DNA of 11,956 bases from Pseudomonadota bacterium (GTDB lineage: Bacteria > Desulfobacterota > Desulfobacteria > Desulfobacterales > RPRI01), in the NCBI GenBank assembly GCA_018830925.1, contig JAHJRK010000467.1:1-11956 (forward strand). The letters are read 5' to 3'. Of the stretch, positions 6,209 to 11,956 are shown piece after piece. The notes beneath the pieces were generated by a model. That model was not told the DNA's origin. It saw nothing but the letters and a program-made list of their open reading frames with translations, and did not search any database. The position numbers were made by a program, and so were the translations under genes. Position 1 is the first letter of the stretch, and each line of letters opens with the position of its first letter.

Positions 6209-6820
6209 ATGCCAAGGATTGTTGACAGAGACAAGAAGCGGTCTGAGATTGCTCAGAAGGCTATCGAAGTTCTTGCCAAAAGAGGATTTCAGGCGACGAC
6301 GATTCAGGATATCGCCGATGCCGCGGGTCTTGGCAAGGGGACCGTGTACCACTACTTTAAAACAAAAGAAGAGATTCTTTCGGTGGTTTCCGAGGAGATA
6401 TTTCATGAAATGGAGAGATCTTTCGGCGCGGCCCTGCTCAGGATAGACAAGCCGATGGAGAAACTATCCGCTTTGATCGAGGAGGCCCTTCATGTAACCG
6501 AAGACGTGGAACACCTCTTTATCGTCTATACGGAATTGTGGCTGATGAATATCAGGGAAGATAAATATAATGATTATATGAGCTTCATAAAGAACCTGCA
6601 CAATGATCTGAAGAATCTGACTGCAAAAATGATTGATGAAGGGAAGAAACAGGGACTCTGGGACAAAGATACCGATTCGGACGCATTGGCCGCCTATCTG
6701 GTCGCTTCATTTGACGGCGTTGTAGTCCATTACATGATGGATAAAGGAAATTTCGATATCAGGCGTGTCACAAAAGAGTTCATACGTTTTGTTCTGCGGC
6801 AGGGAAAACCGGAAAGATGA
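6209..6820 (+). CDS. TetR/AcrR-family regulator of the second exporter
   Basis: DNA-binding repressor, 203 residues, normal for the family. The N-terminal helix-turn-helix is at about 11-57: RSEIAQKAIEVLAKRGFQAT leads to TIQDIADAAGLGKGTVYHYFKTKEEIL, the classic TetR pattern with the recognition helix around GKGTVYHYF. The rest (about 60-203) is an all-helical ligand-binding and dimer domain, rich in Leu, Met, Phe and Tyr, which suits a hydrophobic ligand. The start is fixed by a strong AGGAGG at 6199-6204. Its stop overlaps the next start as ATGA, so repressor and ATPase are translationally coupled and the whole operon is probably controlled by this protein through the upstream palindrome. 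It may also affect the divergent PLP enzyme. Ligand unknown. Confidence 0.93.
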   Translation: MPRIVDRDKKRSEIAQKAIEVLAKRGFQATTIQDIADAAGLGKGTVYHYFKTKEEILSVVSEEIFHEMERSFGAALLRIDKPMEKLSALIEEALHVTEDVEHLFIVYTELWLMNIREDKYNDYMSFIKNLHNDLKNLTAKMIDEGKKQGLWDKDTDSDALAAYLVASFDGVVVHYMMDKGNFDIRRVTKEFIRFVLRQGKPER

Positions 6821-7554
6821 TCGACAAAGAAGAAGAGACACATAATACTAGGGATGTCGTTTTTCAGGTACGGGATCTCACTAAAATATATAAAATGGGA
6901 GAGGTTGAGGTTCATGCCCTGCGTGGGGCTGATCTTGAACTGTATTCCGGCGAGATAGTTGTTTTCCTGGGGCCGTCGGGAAGCGGGAAATCGACATTAT
7001 TAAATATTTTAGGAGGCCTGGATACGGCAACCAGCGGCTCTGTTTCTTACAGGGGAAAAGACCTGACCAATGCAAGTGAACAGGAACTTACGGAATACCG
7101 CCGTTATCATGTGGGATTTGTATTTCAGTTCTACAACCTGATCCCCAGCCTGACAGCAAGAGAGAATGTGGAAGTTGTGACCGAGATAGCGGAAAATCCA
7201 ATGGTACCCGAGGATGCCCTGGCGATTGTCGGGTTGACCGAGCGGCTGGATCATTTTCCCGCCCAGTTATCGGGCGGAGAACAGCAGCGCGTGGCGATAG
7301 CCCGCGCAATCTCAAAGAATCCCGAGGTTTTGCTCTGTGACGAACCGACCGGGGCACTTGATTCCAAAACGGGGATAGTGGTGCTCGAGGCACTGGAGCG
7401 CATCAACCGGGAGCTGGGAACGGCAACAGCGATTATAACTCATAATGCAGATATTGCCGGCATGGCCGACCGCGTGATTTATCTCAGCAACGGAATAATT
7501 TCGGAAGTAAAGACAAACACGGTGAAAAAAGCGCCGGGTGAGCTTAAATGGTGA
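6817..7554 (+). CDS. ABC exporter ATPase, MacB/LolD type (second system)
   Basis: Cytoplasmic ATPase of 245 residues that should power the long permease encoded next. It has Walker A GPSGSGKST at 52-60, the Q-loop at Gln104 in GFVFQFYNLIP, the signature LSGGE at 151-155, Walker B VLLCDE at 171-176 with Glu176 catalytic, a GALD D-loop and the switch histidine His209 in ITHN. All motifs are intact. It has a charged N-terminal extension of about 12 residues and a short C-terminal tail past the family core. Its start ATG lies inside the ATGA overlap with the TetR stop, and the next gene starts almost at once, so these genes form one transcriptional unit. Family members include LolD, FtsE and the ATPase part of MacB. 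Confidence 0.93.
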   Translation: MIDKEEETHNTRDVVFQVRDLTKIYKMGEVEVHALRGADLELYSGEIVVFLGPSGSGKSTLLNILGGLDTATSGSVSYRGKDLTNASEQELTEYRRYHVGFVFQFYNLIPSLTARENVEVVTEIAENPMVPEDALAIVGLTERLDHFPAQLSGGEQQRVAIARAISKNPEVLLCDEPTGALDSKTGIVVLEALERINRELGTATAIITHNADIAGMADRVIYLSNGIISEVKTNTVKKAPGELKW

Positions 7555-7555
7555 T

Positions 7556-9922
7556 ATGATGAAAGCACTTAACCGGAAACTTTGGCGGGACTTATGGCGC
7601 ATGAAGGGCCAGGTTTTTGCCATTACGCTGGTAGTCATGAGCGGTGTAGCGACCTTCATCATGTTCATAAGCACAATGGATTCCCTGAATCTCACAAGGA
7701 ACACTTTTTATCGTGACTACGGCTTTGCCGATGTTTTTGTAAACCTGAAGCGGGCGCCGGAAAGCCTGAAGGAGAAGTTAAAAAATGTTCCCGGCGTAAA
7801 CCAGGTCGAAACCCGCGTTTCCGCCTATGTTAAGCTCGATATCGGCGGATTCAACGAACCGGTTACCGCCAGAATCCTGTCCATTCCCGATGACGGCAAG
7901 CCGCTGCTTAACCGTCTGTATATAAGGAAGGGCCGGCTTGCAGACCCGGCAAAAGATAACGAAGTTGTTATCAATGAAAACTTTGCCATGGCGCATGGTT
8001 TCGGTCCGGGCGATCAGTTTGCGGCGGTCATAAACGGAAAGTGGAAGAAGCTCACAATTACGGGTATTGCTCTTTCTCCGGAATTTGTTCTCCTGATGCG
8101 GCCTGACGCCATTAGTCCTGATTTCAAGCGGTTCGGGATATTGTGGATGGGGCGCAAGGCTCTCAGCAAATCTTATAATATGGACGGGGCGTTCAATGAT
8201 GTTGTATTAACTCTCTATCCGGATGCAAAATTGAGCGACGTACTTGCCGAACTTGACAATATCGTGGAAAGGTACGGCGGGTTCGGGGCATACGGACGAA
8301 AAGATCAGATATCTCATCGCATGCTGAATGAGGAATTCAGGCAACTTCAGAAGAGTTCGAAAATATTTCCCACTATCTTTATCTGTGTTGCCGCATTTCT
8401 GCTGAATGTTGTCATGAGCCGGACAATAAATACGCAGCGGGAACAGATTGCAGCCCTTAAGGCATTCGGATACAATAATACCGATGTCGGGATTCATTAT
8501 GCTAAACTTGTAATTCTGATTTTATTCGCCGGGCTGGTTCTCGGTATTGCCGGGGGTATCTGGTTCGGGAAGATGCTCGGCGCCATTTACATGGAAGTCT
8601 ACAGGTTCCCGTACCTTATATATATATTGCACAACTGGGTTATCATTGCCGCAATTCTTATAAGCATCGCCTCAGCTCTTGCCGGGACACTGCATTCTCT
8701 TTGGCGGGCAGCCAGACAGCAGCCGGCCGAGGCCATGAGACCGGAGCCTCCCGCAAGGTACAGGGTAACTCTGATCGAAAAAATAGGGATAGGCCGCTGG
8801 CTGACACAGCCCTCGAGGATTATCCTGCGGAATATCGAGCGTAAGCCGGTGAGAACTTTCCTTTCCATTCTCGGTATTGCTGCTGCCTGCGCCACAATGA
8901 TCTCAAGCGGATTTTTCAAAGATTCGGTTGCCTACATGATTAATGTCCAGTTCATTCTTTCCCAGAAGGAGGATATGACCGTATCATTCGCCGAACCCAC
9001 TTCCCGGAGGGCAATATATGAACTCAAAGGGCTTGAGGGTGTTAATTCCGCCGAACCTTTCAGGACAGTTCCTGCAAGGTTCAGGTTCGGTCACCGAAGC
9101 TACAAGACCGCAATCAACGGAATAGAACCGGACAGCCGCCTGCATCTCCTGCTCGACAATGACTTTAAGCCCCTGTCTCTTCCGCCTTCAGGAATTGTTT
9201 TAACCGATTACCTCGGTAAAATGCTGGGCGTAAAAGCCGGTGACATGCTGACCGTGGAGGTTCTTGAAGGGTCAAAGCCGGTCCGCGAGATACTGGTTTC
9301 CGCTCTGGTAAAACAGTATCTGGGGGTGACGGGATACATGGATATTAAGGCGCTCAACCGTATTATGGGGGAGGGTTCCGCCATATCCGGGGCATACCTT
9401 GCCACAGATTCAATGTTTCGGGAGAAGCTCTATCAGCGTTTTGTGAAAATGGCGCGCGTTTCCGGAACCGTTGTAAGAGGTGACGAGATCCGCAATTTCA
9501 ATGAAATACAGGCCAGAGCCATGCTCTTTTTCACGTTTATTGCCACGCTGATGGCCTGTTTCATCTCCTTCGGGGTTGTATATAACAGCGCGAGAATAGC
9601 TCTCTCCGAGCGAAGCAGGGAGCTCTCCAGTCTCAGGGTGCTGGGCTATACGCGGGGTGAAATATCCTATATTCTGCTGGGGGAACTGGGGCTCCTGACC
9701 CTGATAGCCATCCCTTTCGGATTCATTATCGGATACTGGCTGTGTGGTTATATTGCGCAGGCTCTGGCATCAGACCTTTTCCGGGTGCCGCTGATAATCG
9801 AACTGAAAACATATTCGCTGTCGGCAGCCGTGATTTTTGTATCTGCAGCGGTTTCCAGTTTAATCGTACGCCATAAACTCGACCATCTTGATCTTGTTGA
9901 AGTATTGAAAACCAGGGAGTAG
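7556..9922 (+). CDS. Long ABC permease with two fused FtsX modules
   Basis: Inner-membrane permease of 788 residues. It reads as two MacB/FtsX units in one chain. Unit one has helix 1 (about 19-39), a periplasmic domain (40-270), then helices at about 272-291, 317-338 and 358-379. A cytoplasmic linker with QQPAEAMRPEPPARYRV follows. Unit two has a helix at about 433-454, a second periplasmic domain (455-650), then helices at about 655-677, 703-729 and 754-771. The ATPase-coupling segment appears twice, as REQIAALKAFGY (about 295-306) and RSRELSSLRVLGYTRGEI (about 686-703). Unit one ends in a PAEAMRPE motif and the protein in VEVLKTRE, both versions of the EALR ending. The chain thus supplies both halves that need two genes in the first operon. 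The start is uncertain: ATG 7556, ATG 7559 or GTG 7538; 7556 sits one base after the ATPase stop. Confidence 0.88.
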   Translation: MMKALNRKLWRDLWRMKGQVFAITLVVMSGVATFIMFISTMDSLNLTRNTFYRDYGFADVFVNLKRAPESLKEKLKNVPGVNQVETRVSAYVKLDIGGFNEPVTARILSIPDDGKPLLNRLYIRKGRLADPAKDNEVVINENFAMAHGFGPGDQFAAVINGKWKKLTITGIALSPEFVLLMRPDAISPDFKRFGILWMGRKALSKSYNMDGAFNDVVLTLYPDAKLSDVLAELDNIVERYGGFGAYGRKDQISHRMLNEEFRQLQKSSKIFPTIFICVAAFLLNVVMSRTINTQREQIAALKAFGYNNTDVGIHYAKLVILILFAGLVLGIAGGIWFGKMLGAIYMEVYRFPYLIYILHNWVIIAAILISIASALAGTLHSLWRAARQQPAEAMRPEPPARYRVTLIEKIGIGRWLTQPSRIILRNIERKPVRTFLSILGIAAACATMISSGFFKDSVAYMINVQFILSQKEDMTVSFAEPTSRRAIYELKGLEGVNSAEPFRTVPARFRFGHRSYKTAINGIEPDSRLHLLLDNDFKPLSLPPSGIVLTDYLGKMLGVKAGDMLTVEVLEGSKPVREILVSALVKQYLGVTGYMDIKALNRIMGEGSAISGAYLATDSMFREKLYQRFVKMARVSGTVVRGDEIRNFNEIQARAMLFFTFIATLMACFISFGVVYNSARIALSERSRELSSLRVLGYTRGEISYILLGELGLLTLIAIPFGFIIGYWLCGYIAQALASDLFRVPLIIELKTYSLSAAVIFVSAAVSSLIVRHKLDHLDLVEVLKTRE

Positions 9923-9926
9923 ATTT

Positions 9927-11129
9927 ATGAATATTGCGACACGCAGAAGAGTATCAATAATCGTGATTATTTCAGCCGTTGTTCTGGCAACTGCTTACGG
10001 CTTCATTCCGGATGCGGAAGATGTCGATCTCGTTGATGTTTCACGGGGTCTGCTACGGGTAGCAATTGAGGAAGAGGGCCGGACACGCCTTAAGGAACGT
10101 TTTGTAATTACTGCGCCGACAACAGGGTATGTGAGGCGAATCACCGCAAAGGTGGGGGAGACGGTCAAAAAGGGAGAGACGGTAGCTGTTCTTGAACCCA
10201 TGCGTTCTCAGGCCCTTGATCCGAGGAGCCGCGCTGAAACCGAGGCAATGGTCTCCATGGCAAAGGCTTCGTTTGAAGCAGCACAGGAAAAGGAGCGAGC
10301 TTCCGCGGCAGATGCCGGTTACCTTGAGAAGAAGCTGGAGAGGTTTGCGAATCTGCATTTGCGGGGATATGTGGCGAAAGATCTGCTGGATCAGGCGGAG
10401 TCCGAGGCTAAGAAGGCGCAGGCTGTCAGGAATTCGGCAAAAGCCGCGGCAGATGCAGCCCGTTTCGAACTGGAAAGGGCAAGAACGACTCTGCGAAACT
10501 TCAGCACGGGTAAAAGAGCCGGAACTAACGGCATTGTTTATGTTTCTTCTCCTGTAGACGGCAGCATTTTTAAAATCCACCGTGAAAGCGAAGGCGCGGT
10601 AGGAGCAGGTGAACCGCTCATGGATATCGGAAATAAGAAAAATCTTGAAGTTCTTGCCGAAGTACTCTCTTCGGATGCAGTTAAAATCAAAAAAGGCACC
10701 GCAGTTTTGTTTAAACGCTGGGGCGGTGATGAGCCGCTCGCGGGAACAGTTAGGATCGTCGAGCCTGCCGGATTTACGAAGGTGTCGAGCCTTGGAGTGG
10801 AGGAGCAGAGGGTCCTTGTTATAGCAGATATTACCTCTCCGCCTGATACATGGAGCGTTCTTGGTGACGGTTACAGACTGGAAGCGCATTTTGTTGTATG
10901 GGAGGGCAAGGATGTTCTCCAGGTTCCCGGAAGCGCTCTTTTCCGTTCGGGAAAGGAGTGGGCTGTTTTTGTATATGATAAAGGAAAGGCTCGACTGCGT
11001 AAAGTTGAAGTCGGTCAGAGAAACGGTTTGACTGCCGAGATTATATCCGGAATAAAGGCGAATGACAAGGTGATTGCCCATCCCAGCGATTCGATCAGCG
11101 ATGGCACCCGCATCCGGGCAGGGAAATAA
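9927..11129 (+). CDS. HlyD-type periplasmic adaptor (second system)
   Basis: Membrane fusion protein of 400 residues for the exporter encoded just before it. A single N-terminal membrane anchor (about 9-25, no lipobox) is followed by the first lipoyl half (about 58-90, TAPTTGYVRRITAKVGETVKKGE), an alanine-rich coiled-coil hairpin (about 103-192), the second lipoyl half (about 203-236, VSSPVDGSIFKIHRESEGAVGAGEPL), a beta-barrel (about 240-325) and a membrane-proximal domain to the C-terminus. It resembles the first adaptor in plan but differs in sequence, and lies at the end of its operon rather than the front. AGGGAG at 9914-9919 overlaps the end of the permease gene, and the ATG comes four bases after that stop. 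No outer-membrane channel gene follows, so a TolC-like partner would have to be encoded elsewhere. Confidence 0.9.
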   Translation: MNIATRRRVSIIVIISAVVLATAYGFIPDAEDVDLVDVSRGLLRVAIEEEGRTRLKERFVITAPTTGYVRRITAKVGETVKKGETVAVLEPMRSQALDPRSRAETEAMVSMAKASFEAAQEKERASAADAGYLEKKLERFANLHLRGYVAKDLLDQAESEAKKAQAVRNSAKAAADAARFELERARTTLRNFSTGKRAGTNGIVYVSSPVDGSIFKIHRESEGAVGAGEPLMDIGNKKNLEVLAEVLSSDAVKIKKGTAVLFKRWGGDEPLAGTVRIVEPAGFTKVSSLGVEEQRVLVIADITSPPDTWSVLGDGYRLEAHFVVWEGKDVLQVPGSALFRSGKEWAVFVYDKGKARLRKVEVGQRNGLTAEIISGIKANDKVIAHPSDSISDGTRIRAGK

Positions 11130-11133
11130 AAAA

Positions 11134-11161
11134 GGATCAACACCAAATTGGTTGTTGATCC
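11134..11161. terminator. Hairpin after the second exporter operon
   Basis: GGATCAACA (11134-11142) and TGTTGATCC (11153-11161) form a perfect 9-base stem with a 10-base loop, starting 4 bases after the adaptor stop codon. The position suits the 3' end of the operon. The plus strand has no T run after it, but an A run lies just before it (11127-11133), so a minus-strand transcript would show hairpin plus T-tract, the textbook intrinsic terminator. It may therefore act mainly on antisense transcription, or terminate the operon weakly. Confidence 0.5.
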
Positions 11162-11162
11162 A

Positions 11163-11321
11163 GGGTTCAAGGGGTCAAGGGCGAGAGGCGTTCCGCCATA
11201 ATGATTGGCGGACCTTCGGGAGGTGAAAAGCGAGAGGCGAAAGCGAAATTCGATGTCCGATATTCGATATTCGAATTTACTATTACTTGAACCTTTGAAT
11301 CCTCGGATCCTTGACCCCTGA
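11163..11321. repeat. Composite intergenic repeat with octamer ends
   Basis: The right end is four tandem degenerate octamers (11287-11318): TTGAACCT, TTGAATCC, TCGGATCC, TTGACCCC. The left end has two units of the reverse type, GGGTTCAA (11163-11170) and GGGGTCAA (11171-11178), so the ends are inverted relative to each other. Between them lie an exact 10-base direct repeat, GCGAGAGGCG at 11181-11190 and 11230-11239; a hairpin TCCGCC/GGCGGA (11192-11197 and 11207-11212); and AAATTCG/CGAATTT arms (11246-11252 and 11272-11278) around CGATATTCGATATTCG. There is no open frame. This looks like a dispersed non-coding repeat of the kind I associate with Desulfobacterota genomes (recollection, not a search). 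Confidence 0.6.
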
Positions 11322-11368
11322 TATTGTAATATTCAGACATATCGGCGATAACAAAAAGCAATTATTGT

Positions 11369-11376
11369 AAGGAGGT
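11369..11376 (+). promoter_or_regulatory. Strong ribosome binding site for the MBL-fold gene
   Basis: AAGGAGGT matches the anti-Shine-Dalgarno ideal and stands 5 bases before the ATG at 11382, which fixes the start of the last gene. A weak promoter-like pair, TTGTAA (11324-11329) and GATAAC (11347-11352) with a 17-base spacer, lies upstream, but each box matches only 4 of 6. Confidence 0.7.
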
Positions 11377-11381
11377 GCAGT

Positions 11382-11956
11382 ATGAAGAGCTTATATCTTT
11401 TTATTTTTACAGGTCTGTTTTTTTGCGCTTTTTCCGCTTTTGCCCAGGAACCCTTTGAATCGGATGTAATAAAGACTGCATCAGGGGATCTTAAAATCAC
11501 ATTTATCGGGCACGGGACACTGTTGTTTAATTTCGGGGGCAAAGTCATCCATATTGATCCGGTAGGGCAGTATGCGGATTATTCAAAATTGCCGAAGGCA
11601 GATATAATACTTGTAACCCATGAACATTTCGACCATCTTGATATAAAGGCGATAGAAACTATTCGAAAGGAAACAACAATCCTGGTGATGACTGAAACCT
11701 GCGCCGCAAAGATCAAAGACGGAATTGTTTTAAAGAACGGCGACAAAAAAACCGTAGATGGATTGGAGATTGATGCAGTGCCTGCGTATAATATCGTCCA
11801 TATGAGGAGCGAAGGTGTCCCTTTCCATAAAAAAGGGACAGGGAACGGCTATGTAATAAAATTTTCCGATAAAAAAGTTTATGTCGCGGGAGATACCGAA
11901 AACATTCCGGAGATGAAAAGCCTTGAAAAAATCGATATAGCTTTTCTCCCCATGAA
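11382..11956 (+). CDS. Secreted metallo-beta-lactamase-fold hydrolase (3' end cut off)
   Basis: The frame runs off the window after 191 complete codons. Residues 1-21 are a signal peptide with an AFA cleavage site before Gln22, so the protein should be periplasmic. GHGTLLFNFGGKVIHIDP (43-60) is the family's N-terminal strand pair. THEHFDHLD (79-87) is the HxHxDH metal-binding motif: His80, His82, Asp84, His85. His140 may be the third metal histidine, and GDT (170-172) gives the bridging aspartate Asp171. This pattern fits the UlaG-like group (COG2220) rather than true beta-lactamases, so I do not call it antibiotic resistance. The C-terminal part, normally with the last histidine, is beyond the window. 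It has its own ribosome binding site and a 252-base repeat-bearing gap behind it, so it is probably a separate transcription unit. Substrate unknown. Confidence 0.88.
   Translation, partial: MKSLYLFIFTGLFFCAFSAFAQEPFESDVIKTASGDLKITFIGHGTLLFNFGGKVIHIDPVGQYADYSKLPKADIILVTHEHFDHLDIKAIETIRKETTILVMTETCAAKIKDGIVLKNGDKKTVDGLEIDAVPAYNIVHMRSEGVPFHKKGTGNGYVIKFSDKKVYVAGDTENIPEMKSLEKIDIAFLPM

Noticed and set aside
10053..11081. Long open frame on the minus strand (about 340 codons) opposite the second adaptor gene
   Set aside because: It lies wholly antisense to a clear HlyD-type gene, has no ribosome binding site, and its product is rich in Arg, Cys and Ser without domain patterns. It is a codon shadow.
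11181..11278. CRISPR-like array suggested by repeated short motifs
   Set aside because: The repeats are 7-10 bases, irregularly spaced and mixed in orientation, with no uniform spacers and no cas gene.
11382..11956. Beta-lactamase resistance gene
   Set aside because: The HxHxDH motif is shared by the whole metallo-beta-lactamase superfamily, and the surrounding sequence fits the UlaG-like branch instead.

Overview
The window looks like a moderate-GC Gram-negative chromosome. It encodes two periplasmic adaptor proteins of the HlyD/MacA type and a secreted hydrolase, so there must be a periplasm. The non-coding repeats (143-base nested palindrome, degenerate TTGAATCC octamers, TCGATATTCGATATTCG-type runs) resemble intergenic repeats I associate with Desulfobacterota (former Deltaproteobacteria). 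That placement is an inference and should be held loosely.

Layout. Bases 1-224 hold a small unrecognised helical protein, possibly cut by the window edge. Bases 225-508 are non-coding and contain two different inverted repeats, the larger ending 14 bases before the next gene. Bases 509-4727 are a compact four-gene operon: membrane-anchored adaptor, MacB/LolD-type ATPase, and two separate FtsX-type permeases of 384 and 388 residues. This is a complete inner-membrane ABC exporter with a probable permease heterodimer. Facing it tail to tail with a 12-base gap is a minus-strand threonine-synthase-like PLP enzyme (4740-5963) with altered motifs. A 245-base divergent intergenic region follows, with candidate operator sequences. 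Bases 6209-11129 are a second operon: TetR regulator, ATPase (overlapping it by ATGA), one long permease with two fused FtsX modules, and a second adaptor. Bases 11130-11381 are a repeat-rich spacer, and the window ends inside a secreted metallo-beta-lactamase-fold protein (11382 onward).

How the parts work together. Each operon encodes a cytoplasmic ATPase, a MacB-superfamily permease (two half-size chains in the first, one double-length chain in the second) and a periplasmic adaptor. In known members of this superfamily such machines move substrates from the periplasm or outer inner-membrane leaflet outward, usually with a TolC-like outer-membrane channel. No such channel is encoded here, so it would have to come from elsewhere or not be used. 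The second operon begins with its own TetR regulator, which suggests induction by a small hydrophobic or toxic ligand and autoregulation. The substrates cannot be read from the sequence. I found no tRNA, rRNA, CRISPR array, transposase or phage gene, and no clear evidence of an undescribed system. The most unusual items are the structured repeats and the divergent threonine-synthase-like enzyme.
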